From contig SIHH01000011.1 in NCBI GenBank assembly GCA_004299065.1, forward strand, positions 1-33,688: 33,688 nt of DNA. Direction: 5' to 3'. The position numbers and the translations under genes were made by a program. The DNA comes from Phormidium sp. SL48-SHIP. GTDB taxonomy: Bacteria > Cyanobacteriota > Cyanobacteriia > Cyanobacteriales > Geitlerinemataceae. The notes below the pieces were generated by a model. The model did no database searches. It was not told the origin of the DNA and worked only from the letters and a program-made list of their open reading frames with translations. Shown here one piece after another: positions 1 through 8,963 of the stretch; the stretch's first letter is position 1, and the number at the start of each line of letters is the position of its first letter.

Positions 1-32
1 CTTGAGACTGAGCGACTGCCGTTGGCTTGTGG

Positions 33-608
33 TCATGGTTCGAGAATCCCTTGGTAAATCTCTTGCAGGGAAATATCGAGTGAGATCGCACTCAAAGAAA
101 TCGTCGTGTCTCGGCGATCGTACAGTCGCAACGACCATTCCTTCTCATCCCGACGCAGGAACTGTTCCACACGGGGTTCATTTTGATGAACTAATAGATA
201 TTCGCGAAACTCAGGAATCGACTGATAATAACGAAACTTGTCCCCGCGATCGCGGGCCTCAGTAGAAGGGGAGAGGACTTCGACAATCAGACAGGGATTG
301 AGAATTTCATCGCGGCGATCGCCATTAAACCGGGGTTCTCCTACAATCACCAGAACATCAGGGTAAACCGCCTGTTGATATTGAGGAATCCAGAGGCGCA
401 TATCCCCAGCGCGAACCTGATAGGATTGGTCTTGTCGGCCCAGATTCAGGTAAGTTACCCAATTTAAGGCAATCCCATTATGCTCGTAGGTTCCACCCGT
501 CATCGGAACCACCTCGCCATCACGATACTCATGACGAGTCTGGGCCATCTCTTCTCGGCGACGGTATTCATTGATAGAAACCTGAAGCGTTTGCAGGTTG
601 GCGGTCAC
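33..608 (-). CDS. Uma2 family endonuclease-like protein (DUF820)
   Basis: The 191-residue protein has the pattern of the Uma2/DUF820 family, a PD-(D/E)XK-type nuclease fold greatly expanded in cyanobacteria. An N-terminal HEYRDGEV motif contains E27, PDVLVI contains D84, and VEVLSPST contains E110; it is followed by DKFRYY with K124. These match the acidic and lysine positions of the fold. The start is GTG at 606-608, and its GTGA overlaps the TGA stop of the upstream small gene, so the two are probably translationally coupled. The length is normal for the family. The true role of Uma2 proteins is unknown; nuclease activity is inferred from the fold. No signal peptide or membrane segment is seen. 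Confidence 0.85.
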   Translation of the reverse strand: MTANLQTLQVSINEYRRREEMAQTRHEYRDGEVVPMTGGTYEHNGIALNWVTYLNLGRQDQSYQVRAGDMRLWIPQYQQAVYPDVLVIVGEPRFNGDRRDEILNPCLIVEVLSPSTEARDRGDKFRYYQSIPEFREYLLVHQNEPRVEQFLRRDEKEWSLRLYDRRDTTISLSAISLDISLQEIYQGILEP

Positions 609-838
609 GATTGTGAGTCCTCAGAAGCGTCTATATCCGAGAGGCGATCGCCTTCTTGCCAAAGTCTATCCTGCAACGAGTCATCACAATGGCTATGCAG
701 ATGAATGGTGGTGGCGACGAGTTCCGCGATAATGGTGGCGCGATCGTTGTCGGAAAGGGGCGATCGTAACTGGTTTAACAAATCGAGGGTCACCTGACAG
801 TCCTCGGCCAGTTCCTCTAGGAGGCGATCGAGGGTCAT
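605..838 (-). CDS. Small acidic hypothetical protein coupled to Uma2
   Basis: This 77-residue acidic protein (many D and E, ending SDIDASEDSQS) reads directly into the Uma2 gene, with stop and start codons overlapping by four bases. I do not recognise a named family. The predicted structure is mostly helical, with no membrane segment. The tight coupling suggests a protein that acts with or regulates the Uma2 protein, but this is inference from position only. The ATG at 836-838 has no strong ribosome binding site upstream. HIP1-like GCGATCG sites occur within the gene, so it resembles the host base composition. Confidence 0.6.
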   Translation of the reverse strand: MTLDRLLEELAEDCQVTLDLLNQLRSPLSDNDRATIIAELVATTIHLHSHCDDSLQDRLWQEGDRLSDIDASEDSQS

Positions 839-865
839 ATCTTGGCTTAACTGTACTCCAGTAAG

Positions 866-919
866 GATAACTCAAACGGCGTGTTCCAGTTGAAATTATA
901 CCGCAACGCTGAGAGTTCG
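866..919 (-). pseudogene. Remnant of thiC (54-bp fragment)
   Basis: Positions 866-919 align without gaps to 3168-3221 inside the intact thiC, with 7 mismatches in 54 bases (about 87 percent). Read on the minus strand, the fragment encodes LRYNFNWNTPFELSL, against [15 protein letters not shown] in ThiC. Similarity fades into a short duplicated stretch beyond 919 and stops before the ThiC cysteine motif. The orientation is the same as the intact thiC. The fragment lies 36 bases beyond the HEPN gene stop, so the ParA-HEPN pair lies between thiC and this remnant. It is too short to be functional. Confidence 0.6.
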
Positions 920-955
920 AGAGTTCATTATCACAACGACCCCAGCCTCAAACCC

Positions 956-1714
956 TTAGGGACTGTTCAAGATGTCATGAATAGTCTCAACAAGTTTCTG
1001 CAAAAAGTCAACAGCCTCCAAGACCAACTCCTCATTAATCTCCCAGCGTGTACCAATCTCATAGGTCGGATTGATATCCGCCTCATGCGCTATCTTATTA
1101 CGTCGTTCCACAATTAAACTGAGTTGCTTCTTAATCTCTTGATGAGACCGTCCCCAAGACTCGCCGACATCTTGCCATAACGGTTTATTAGAAATCAAGC
1201 GAATTGCCTCAGCAATCTTATCAGGATGCTGAAAACTCTGATAACCAAGACGTTGACGAATTTCCAATTCCAACCACAAGGTATCCCCTAGCCGATTGCT
1301 CATCGCTTGAGAAATATAAGGGAGTAACTCTCCCAGCCTATAAGGCCCTTCTAAAAATTCTTCACCTTGACTGACGCAAATTTCATCTTCCAGCCAATCC
1401 TCAATATTTAATAGAGTTAGCCGCTCCTGTTTCACCTCTCCCAATGGAACTTGAAACCGACCAAAACCAGAGCGAGAACTGTTTCGGGATGGAGGAGGTT
1501 CAGCACGTTGACCCCGATAAATTTCCAACATTTCCAACGTAACCGCTTCATGAACATAGTAATCCAATGCACTCACCGCTAACACAAGGGCAGATCTCAG
1601 AATATCTGAAAGATCTAAAACCTGAGTAGACTGTGCTTTCAGTGAATTGTGGAGTGCAATCAGATCCCGAACACGACCGAGACTAATGTGGAACTGCTCA
1701 AACGCTGACTGCAT
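956..1714 (-). CDS. HEPN-domain protein, probable RNase (RiboL-PSP-HEPN-like)
   Basis: The 252-residue, all-helical protein carries the HEPN ribonuclease signature R-x4-H near its C-terminus (RNKIAH, R205 and H210). It also has a SALDYYVHE helix at about 48-56, typical of RiboL-PSP or MAE_28990-type HEPN proteins, in which an Asp on this helix is conserved. Such proteins act as RNA-cleaving toxins or effectors in toxin-antitoxin and defence systems. The gene overlaps the end of the upstream parA-like gene by 17 bp, so the two form one unit and the ATPase is the obvious partner. I found no HIP1 sites in this gene, unlike its flanks, which hints at transfer. The exact HEPN subfamily is uncertain. 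Confidence 0.75.
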   Translation of the reverse strand: MQSAFEQFHISLGRVRDLIALHNSLKAQSTQVLDLSDILRSALVLAVSALDYYVHEAVTLEMLEIYRGQRAEPPPSRNSSRSGFGRFQVPLGEVKQERLTLLNIEDWLEDEICVSQGEEFLEGPYRLGELLPYISQAMSNRLGDTLWLELEIRQRLGYQSFQHPDKIAEAIRLISNKPLWQDVGESWGRSHQEIKKQLSLIVERRNKIAHEADINPTYEIGTRWEINEELVLEAVDFLQKLVETIHDILNSP

Positions 1715-2762
1715 ACGCCTCGGACGTTAGTTGAATCACTTTATCCGCTAAATCCGAAAACACCTGTCGGAACTCCTCCTGTTTTTTCTGGTTCTGCGTT
1801 AAGACCTTTCCCCGTTGTTTTAACTGCTCTGGTGTTAAATCATACACAGGAGTTCGATGCTTTTGAGATAGAGCAATTAAGCTGTTAAAGTTCGCAATTT
1901 TAGTTAAGCAAAAACTCTTGTCAACTTCTGCCTCTTGATATGCTATATCGGGAAGCATGATACCTTGGTTCTTAAACGCTGGGGCAATTTTCAAGGCGAC
2001 ATCTTCTTCGATACGAGTAATCCACTTTTCAAATGCTTGTGTCTCCTTTCCCCTGATAATTCGAAAATTCTGAACAATAATACCCAGAAATTTTAAGTTG
2101 ACATCTGGGAAGGCATAGATTGCTTCTTTAAGGATAGAAAGTGAACTAGCTTTATTGGCCCAAGCAACCCATTTGGGAATAACTTTAGCTAAAGAATCAA
2201 TTGCCATAACAGAAAAGAAGTCTGCCGTGGTTGGAACAATGAAAAAGTCGCTAATCATTAACAAATTTTGGTTGATAGAGCCTAAGCTAGGACTCATATC
2301 AATCAAAATATAATCTGCCTCAAACTTCTGGGCCGTTTGTTCAAACAAATAATTTAGCGCTCCCGGTATATTTCTAAGTGCTTGAACCGAACCGCTCAGC
2401 TCTTGTGCAATCCCCAGAGTTACTTCATATTCAGCAAGACCCACATGACCCGGAAGCAGAAATAAATTGTCCTGCCCTTCAACGGGGATACAGTCAACGG
2501 GTTCGATGAGTTTAGGCTGTGACTCAAAAGCAGGCGCAAGACCGGTTTTAAGATTAGACTGGGTCTGATAAATCTTGGCAATGCGATTCATGTCATTCTC
2601 AGTTTCCTCCCGCAAAACCATTCCCGTTAGATTACACTGTGGGTCGGCATCAACCAGAATAACTCGCTTTCCTTTCGACGCAAGCATCCAGCCCAAGTTG
2701 AAGGTGGTTGTGGTTTTACTAACACCACCTTTATGATTGAAAAGTGCTATTTTTTGAGCCAT
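1698..2762 (-). CDS. ParA/Soj-like ATPase paired with a HEPN protein
   Basis: The 354-residue protein begins with a deviant Walker A motif, HKGGVSKTT (K11 signature lysine, K16 P-loop lysine), followed by VDADPQCNLTG and YILIDMSPSLG. This is the standard order of a ParA/MinD-family ATPase. Such ATPases dimerise on ATP, bind DNA nonspecifically, and position plasmids or cargo. No parB or centromere-like iterons lie alongside. Instead the next gene, overlapping by 17 bp, encodes a HEPN protein, so a role as antitoxin, sensor or regulator of the HEPN partner is more likely than chromosome segregation. The ATG start at 2762 lies 50 bases from the palindromic repeat. No HIP1 sites were seen in it. 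Confidence 0.85.
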   Translation of the reverse strand: MAQKIALFNHKGGVSKTTTTFNLGWMLASKGKRVILVDADPQCNLTGMVLREETENDMNRIAKIYQTQSNLKTGLAPAFESQPKLIEPVDCIPVEGQDNLFLLPGHVGLAEYEVTLGIAQELSGSVQALRNIPGALNYLFEQTAQKFEADYILIDMSPSLGSINQNLLMISDFFIVPTTADFFSVMAIDSLAKVIPKWVAWANKASSLSILKEAIYAFPDVNLKFLGIIVQNFRIIRGKETQAFEKWITRIEEDVALKIAPAFKNQGIMLPDIAYQEAEVDKSFCLTKIANFNSLIALSQKHRTPVYDLTPEQLKQRGKVLTQNQKKQEEFRQVFSDLADKVIQLTSEAYAVSV

Positions 2763-2811
2763 AGTTCATCAGTTCGTTTGAGAAAACTTGTGAATTTAAA
2801 ATATAAAATTT

Positions 2812-2922
2812 CTCCTCGTGACTTGGCTCCAGCCGAGTCATGTCCTTGGGGAGGCTCTGCCTCCCGAGTAGGCGGCAGAGCCGCCGGAGCGCGTGTCACG
2901 GCTGGAGCCATGACACGAGGAG
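2812..2922. repeat. Nested palindromic repeat element, copy 1
   Basis: A roughly 111-bp element has imperfect inverted ends about 30 bp long, starting CTCCTCGTG and ending CACGAGGAG. Between them lie two internal hairpins: GGAGGC-tct-GCCTCC near 2850-2864 and GGCGGC-aga-GCCGCC near 2871-2885. A second, similar copy lies at 23281-23390. It has no coding capacity. The structure resembles a small non-autonomous palindromic element (MITE or REP-like). It lies between the parA-like start and the thiC terminator. Confidence 0.8.
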
Positions 2923-2924
2923 GA

Positions 2925-2963
2925 GAACAAAACTAAAGGGGCAAGCAATGCTCACCCCTTTAG
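2925..2963 (-). terminator. Rho-independent terminator of thiC
   Basis: A perfect 9-bp stem (CTAAAGGGG at 2933-2941 with CCCCTTTAG at 2955-2963, 13-nt loop) begins 9 bases after the thiC stop on the minus strand. It is followed by TTTTGTT. This is a good intrinsic terminator. Confidence 0.8.
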
Positions 2964-2971
2964 TCTAGCGC

Positions 2972-4458
<1,487 letters not shown>

Positions 4459-4528
4459 TGCTTAAGTGTATCGAGTCTAACATCATTGTGGGGGTGATCG
4501 AAGAGCCGCGATCGAAGCTTAAAGGTTT

Positions 4529-6091
4529 CTAAGGATTCTCCGCCGTCTCTGAACTCCCACAACTCCCACAACTCCCAGAAAAGGCCTCCTGCAACTCTTG
4601 GCGAAAGCGCAACATCGCCAAAAACGCCTCAACGGTTTGCCGCCAATAGGATTGAGGTTTCATCTTCGGTAACAACCTTTCCCGGAACTCCGCCTCTAAG
4701 TGAGGATTCATCCAAGTGGCGAATTGGCGAAAGGTTGCCCGCACTGCCCAATCATATTTATCCTGACTGGCGAGAATATCCTGGCAAAATCGCTGAAAAA
4801 TTGCCCGAGAAAAGCCATCACTCCAGTCCCACTCACAGATCTGTAAGCGGCTTAAACTGGGGTGACGCTTACTCATCGTCTGCGGGTGGGCCTGGAGATG
4901 TGCGAGAATCCAGGCTTCGCGTTCCTCTTGGGGGAGACGGCCCAACAGACGGCGATCGCGCCCCTGAACCTCCTCCAATCGTCCCGGAATCGGCCACCGC
5001 AACAACCGCCGCCCCCACTCCACATCCCCATAACCCATCGCCGCGACAGCCCAACCCTCCAGCAACAGATCCTTGAGGGGATGATCTGCCGCCATCTGCA
5101 ACCAGTCATCAATCTCGTCTCCTTGCGCCCAAACCCGAGGCGGAACTCGGGCCAACTGTTGCAAAAACCACCAATGGGGCCGAGACAGCTTCGCCGGGGC
5201 CTTCTCGCGCACCCCATCTCGCCGCATCTCAGGGGTCATCGTCTCAGGAAGGGTGACGATAATCCCCTGGGGCGATCGCCTCAACCGCCCAGCCACCCAC
5301 CGCGTCACCCGTTGCACAAACTCAGACTCAGGCAATTGCGTCAGCAGTTGCGCCGCCATCTCCCGCACCTGCTGACTCTTATCCCCCAGCGCCTCCAGCA
5401 AAAACGGTTCATCCGCCGCCGTTAACCTCTGATGGAAGGTTTTGAGGTATTCCGTGCGATCGCCCGCTTTATGACGCGCCCAGACCTCTCTAACGCAATC
5501 CCTGGCCAGGGCAGGGTCTTGCCGGCGCATCTGCTGCAACCAAAACAAACGAGTCGGCAAATTTCCCTCGCGCCAGCCCTCTTGGGCCGTCACGCCCACC
5601 ACAACTAACGCCCCATAAGCCCAATCCGGGTTTTGGGCCGCCAACCAGTAGCCGCGATCGCCCAAAACCGGCAACAGCAACGGCCGCAAGTTCCGCCCTT
5701 GTCGGCCAACCTCCAACAACGCCGGCAAAAACTGCGGTGGAACCCGCACCTGACAACGTTGCGCCCAACCCAGCCAAAGAGGCAATCGTTCGGGAACCTC
5801 CTCCCCGGCCAAAATCTCCTCTAGCCGTCGACTCGCCGCCGCCGAACAGACGGGCAACCTCTCCTCCGGCGCCACCCCTGGAGAATCCTCAACCTCCAGC
5901 TTAGGAAACCGTCGTCCCGCCTGACGTTGTACACTGGCGATGGCCAGCCCTTGCAAAATCTGCGCTTCTAAGCTATCACCATCAATCAGAGGTTCAATCT
6001 CCTCCGACAGCGGCACAATCTCAGCCAACGGTCGTTTTCCCAACCGTTGCGTTCCCAACAAAATCGCCTTAACCAGCGCCTCCCACACCAC
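4529..6091 (-). CDS. DUF5691 family protein
   Basis: The 520-residue protein starts VWEALVKAILLGTQR, with GTG at 6089-6091, and is rich in Trp, Leu and Arg. Helical, HEAT-like stretches such as EPFLLEALGDKSQQVREMAAQLLTQLPES run through the middle. The overall pattern matches DUF5691, a family I know from bacterial clusters that also encode SWIM-finger, MoxR-type ATPase and VWA proteins. Its biochemical function is unknown. Here it stands alone, divergent from a HerA-like ATPase; a SWIM-finger protein is in the same window but 17 kb away. The C-terminus ends in a short SGSCGSCGSSE tail. Several large overlapping reading frames in this GC-rich gene are shadows. Confidence 0.7.
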   Translation of the reverse strand: MVWEALVKAILLGTQRLGKRPLAEIVPLSEEIEPLIDGDSLEAQILQGLAIASVQRQAGRRFPKLEVEDSPGVAPEERLPVCSAAASRRLEEILAGEEVPERLPLWLGWAQRCQVRVPPQFLPALLEVGRQGRNLRPLLLPVLGDRGYWLAAQNPDWAYGALVVVGVTAQEGWREGNLPTRLFWLQQMRRQDPALARDCVREVWARHKAGDRTEYLKTFHQRLTAADEPFLLEALGDKSQQVREMAAQLLTQLPESEFVQRVTRWVAGRLRRSPQGIIVTLPETMTPEMRRDGVREKAPAKLSRPHWWFLQQLARVPPRVWAQGDEIDDWLQMAADHPLKDLLLEGWAVAAMGYGDVEWGRRLLRWPIPGRLEEVQGRDRRLLGRLPQEEREAWILAHLQAHPQTMSKRHPSLSRLQICEWDWSDGFSRAIFQRFCQDILASQDKYDWAVRATFRQFATWMNPHLEAEFRERLLPKMKPQSYWRQTVEAFLAMLRFRQELQEAFSGSCGSCGSSETAENP

Positions 6092-6253
6092 TCAACTCAC
6101 CTCCCATCAAGCCCTCCCCAGTCTACCGCAACGAACAATGGACAATTAAGAATCAACAATTAAGTTGATTGCCTCAAAAAGTGGTGCGTTCCGGCAGTTT
6201 CAGGCTTGTCGGTTTAAGCTAAACATTAAATAAAGCCGAAACCCACCCTACCC

Positions 6254-6284
6254 GCCTATTGCCTATTGCCTATTGCCCATTGCC
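6254..6284. repeat. Heptamer tandem repeat (GCCTATT)
   Basis: GCCTATT occurs three times in tandem, followed by one GCCCATT variant and a partial unit. This is a typical cyanobacterial short tandem repeat (STRR). It lies in the leader between the divergent DUF5691 and HerA-like genes. Degenerate ACAATGGACAATTAAG-type repeats also occur near 6134-6160. Confidence 0.85.
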
Positions 6285-6291
6285 TTCTCCC

Positions 6292-6319
6292 CCCTGTTCC
6301 CTGTTCCCTGTTCCCTGTT
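6292..6319. repeat. Heptamer tandem repeat (CCCTGTT)
   Basis: Four perfect tandem copies of CCCTGTT are followed by a degenerate unit. The array ends 14 bases before the likely ATG of the HerA-like gene, so it lies in the 5' leader. An STRR family separate from the GCCTATT array just upstream. Confidence 0.85.
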
Positions 6320-6333
6320 CCCTTCTCCTACCC

Positions 6334-8082
6334 ATGTTCGATCGCCCTCTCGGTTCTGTCATCCAAGGTTCCCTCAGTCACGGCCTAGAAATTCGTCTGC
6401 ATCCCGATGTGTCTGTCGAAGAAATGCGCGTCGGCAAATTCCTCGTCGTACAGGGAAGCCGCGCCCGCTTTTTCTGTCTCCTCACCGATGTTTCCCTCGG
6501 AACCGCCAGTCAGCGTGTTTTCGCCAACCCACCCCATCCCGAAGACGACTTCCTACAAGCGGTTCTCGCCGGAAGTGGCACCTACGGAACCTTAGAACTA
6601 ACTCCCATGTTGATGTTAATGACACGGGATGCCGAGGAACTGGCCCGCGTCATGTTGCAAGCCAGCGGCCAAGCCACGAATCAAAATGGACGCAAAGGCA
6701 AAAAATCCAAAAAATTAGCCTCCTTTGAAGCCAACAGTAGCGCCGAATTAGAATTACTCCCCGTCAAAACCATTCCTAGCCACTTTTCCCAAGTTTATGA
6801 AGCCCTAGAAACGGATTTTCGCTCTGTTTTTGGTTGGGAAGATGACCCGACTCGAAAAAACTTTGCGATCGGCAAACCCCTTGATATGGATGTTCCCGTC
6901 TGCATCGACCTTGATCGCTTCGTCGAACGCAGTAACGGCGTATTTGGCAAATCAGGAACCGGAAAATCCTTTTTAACCCGCCTACTTCTCTCAGGAGTCA
7001 TCCGCAAAGATGCCGCCGTCAACCTGATTTTTGATATGCACTCCGAGTACGGCTGGGAAGCCCAATGTGAAGGCAAAAATATCAATACCGTCAAAGGCTT
7101 GCGGCAACTGTTTCCCGGCAAAGTGGAAATGTACACCCTCGACCCCGAATCCACCCGACGGCGCGGCATTCGCGATGCCCAAGAATTGTATTTAAGCTAT
7201 GACCAAATTGAAGTTGAAGACATTAGCTTAGTCCAACGAGAATTAAATCTCTCCGAAGCCGCAATTGAAAATGCCATCATTCTCCGCAACGAGTTTGGCA
7301 GAACCTGGATCACAGAATTATTGGCGATGGAAAATGAGCATATCCAGGTTTTTTGTGAAGAACGACGGGGCAACAAATCCTCAATCATGGCCTTGCAGCG
7401 CAAGTTGATGCGCCTGGACGAATTGAAATATATCCGCAACACTTGTCCCCAGAATTATGTCAATCAAATCCTCAATACTCTGAAAGCGGGCAAACACGTT
7501 GTCATTGAATTTGGCTCTCAGAGTAATATGTTGTCCTATATGTTAGCAACCAACGTCATTACTCGCCGCATTCACCAACATTATGTCAACCAATCCGAGC
7601 AGTATTTACAGAGTAAGAATCCCCTTGACAAACCGCGCCAATTAGTCATCACCATTGAAGAAGCCCACCGCTTTTTAGATACCGCCTCCGTGCGCAGTAC
7701 CATTTTCGGAACCATCGCCCGAGAAATGCGCAAGTATTTTGTCACCTTGTTAGTGGTTGATCAGCGTCCCTCGGGCATTGATAATGAAGTGATGTCTCAG
7801 GTAGGAACTCGGATTACGGCCCTGTTGAATGATGACAAAGATATTGATGCGATTTTTACCGGGGTATCGGGGGGACAGAATTTGCGATCGGTGTTAGCGA
7901 AGTTAGACTCAAAGCAGCAAGCCTTAATTTTGGGCCATGCGGTTCCCATGCCTGTGGTGGTTCAGACTCGTCCCTATGACCAAACCTTCTATACTGAGGT
8001 AGGAGATTTAGATTTAGATGACCTGTCCGACGACCATGTGGCGGAAATTTCCGAAGCCGCCAAGTTAGATTTGGGATTTTAG
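6334..8082 (+). CDS. HerA-like DUF87 ATPase
   Basis: From the ATG at 6334 the protein has 582 residues. An upstream in-frame extension from a TTG reads through the tandem repeats and is rejected. An N-terminal beta-rich HAS-barrel-like part (FDRPLGSVIQGSLSHGLEI) is followed by Walker A GKSGTGKS (residues 205-212), a conserved DMHSEYGW, and Walker B VITIEEAHRF (E442/E443). RPSGIDNEVMSQVGTRI then resembles the arginine-finger region. This is the layout of HerA/FtsK-superfamily hexameric DNA-translocating ATPases. In archaea HerA works with the NurA nuclease; no NurA is seen here. The toxin-antitoxin pair follows 37 bases downstream, but it has its own Shine-Dalgarno sequence. Confidence 0.85.
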   Translation: MFDRPLGSVIQGSLSHGLEIRLHPDVSVEEMRVGKFLVVQGSRARFFCLLTDVSLGTASQRVFANPPHPEDDFLQAVLAGSGTYGTLELTPMLMLMTRDAEELARVMLQASGQATNQNGRKGKKSKKLASFEANSSAELELLPVKTIPSHFSQVYEALETDFRSVFGWEDDPTRKNFAIGKPLDMDVPVCIDLDRFVERSNGVFGKSGTGKSFLTRLLLSGVIRKDAAVNLIFDMHSEYGWEAQCEGKNINTVKGLRQLFPGKVEMYTLDPESTRRRGIRDAQELYLSYDQIEVEDISLVQRELNLSEAAIENAIILRNEFGRTWITELLAMENEHIQVFCEERRGNKSSIMALQRKLMRLDELKYIRNTCPQNYVNQILNTLKAGKHVVIEFGSQSNMLSYMLATNVITRRIHQHYVNQSEQYLQSKNPLDKPRQLVITIEEAHRFLDTASVRSTIFGTIAREMRKYFVTLLVVDQRPSGIDNEVMSQVGTRITALLNDDKDIDAIFTGVSGGQNLRSVLAKLDSKQQALILGHAVPMPVVVQTRPYDQTFYTEVGDLDLDDLSDDHVAEISEAAKLDLGF

Positions 8083-8119
8083 AGATTTAACATTAGGAAA
8101 TTTTGGGGAGGTTCGGGTG

Positions 8120-8368
8120 ATGAGTCCTTCACTAGACCAATTATTACAGCAAGCTGAGCAACTTACTCCTGAGGAGCGTTTAGAGTTAATTCGGCAAATT
8201 GCACAGGGGTTAAAAACGTCTGATACGGCTGTCAAGGCTAAACCTCGATGGAGCGATTTAAAAGGAATGGCTCCCTATCCAATGATGGGAGAAGATGCTC
8301 AAGAATGGGTTTCACGCACTCGGCGGGAAGGGGATGACCATCGAAGCCAGATGTGGCGAGGTGGATGA
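8120..8368 (+). CDS. Antitoxin of a PIN toxin pair
   Basis: This small protein of 82 residues begins SPSLDQLLQQAEQLTPEERLEL, a helical N-terminus common in cyanobacterial antitoxins (DUF2281-like or similar). The C-terminal half is basic and Trp-containing and would suit toxin binding. The start is ATG at 8120, eight bases after GGGGAGG at 8105-8111; GTG at 8117 is an alternative. Its stop overlaps the toxin start as ATGA, the usual coupling of antitoxin and toxin genes. The antitoxin role rests mainly on this arrangement. Confidence 0.75.
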   Translation: MSPSLDQLLQQAEQLTPEERLELIRQIAQGLKTSDTAVKAKPRWSDLKGMAPYPMMGEDAQEWVSRTRREGDDHRSQMWRGG

Positions 8369-8808
8369 TGAAAATAGAAACAGCCTTGGCGGGTGTATCT
8401 CGGTTGTTTTTGGATACGGCTCCTGTCATTTACTTTGTAGAACGGAATCCTCTTTTTGTCGATAGAGTCGATCCAATATTTGAGCGATTCGAGTCTGAGA
8501 TTACACCAGTGGTGGGATCAGTGACGGTTGCCGAATGTTTAGTGGGTGCATTGCAGATGAGCTTAACGGATTTAGAACAAGCTTATGTAGCTATTTTTAA
8601 AAGCGATGATGTACTGTTTGTGGAGAATACCCTGACAATCTCTCAGGACGCAGCACGGATTAGAGTTCAATATAATCTACGACTTCCCGATGCCTTGCAA
8701 ATTGCCGCCGCGATGGATGCTGGCTGTCAGGCATTTCTGACAAATGATGCTCAGCTAAAGCGGATAGCTGAGTTAAATATTTTGCTAGTTAGCGAGTTGG
8801 AGGTTTGA
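8365..8808 (+). CDS. PIN-domain toxin (VapC-like RNase)
   Basis: From ATG 8365 the protein has 147 residues, with the PIN-domain acidic residues in order: FLDTAPVIYF (first Asp), SVTVAECLVG (Glu), RLPDALQIAAA (Asp) and FLTNDAQLKRI (last Asp). PIN toxins of the VapC type are magnesium-dependent RNases, often cutting tRNA or rRNA. The start is chosen for the four-base ATGA overlap with the antitoxin stop; an earlier GTG at 8353 is less likely. The length and all acidic residues look intact, so the toxin is probably active. Confidence 0.9.
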   Translation: MMKIETALAGVSRLFLDTAPVIYFVERNPLFVDRVDPIFERFESEITPVVGSVTVAECLVGALQMSLTDLEQAYVAIFKSDDVLFVENTLTISQDAARIRVQYNLRLPDALQIAAAMDAGCQAFLTNDAQLKRIAELNILLVSELEV

Positions 8809-8963
8809 GGAAATGCAGTAGAGTATGGCTAATAGCCACCAGTCTATTCCTCTTTTGATGCGTTTACCCTGCCTATTTTTACAAATGCCCAGGCTTGAAA
8901 ATGTTTTTGATTTGCGTTTATATCGGCATTTTGGGGTCAGGTACAAATATAGGAGTTTAATTC

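Noticed and set aside
881-1117. 78-residue plus-strand reading frame over the HEPN gene end
   Set aside because: It is antisense to the thiC remnant and the HEPN gene and has no homologous features.
1698-2762. Plasmid partition locus
   Set aside because: There is no ParB gene, no replication gene and no centromere-like iterons next to the ParA-like gene; thiC and other housekeeping genes lie alongside.
4862-5425. 187-residue plus-strand reading frame inside the DUF5691 gene
   Set aside because: It is rich in Pro, Arg and Gln with no motif, and is a shadow of the minus-strand gene in GC-rich DNA.
6259-6333. N-terminal extension of the HerA-like protein from a TTG codon
   Set aside because: It translates the tandem heptamer repeats into a Pro/Ser/Leu-rich stretch with no family similarity; the ATG at 6334 begins the conserved domain.
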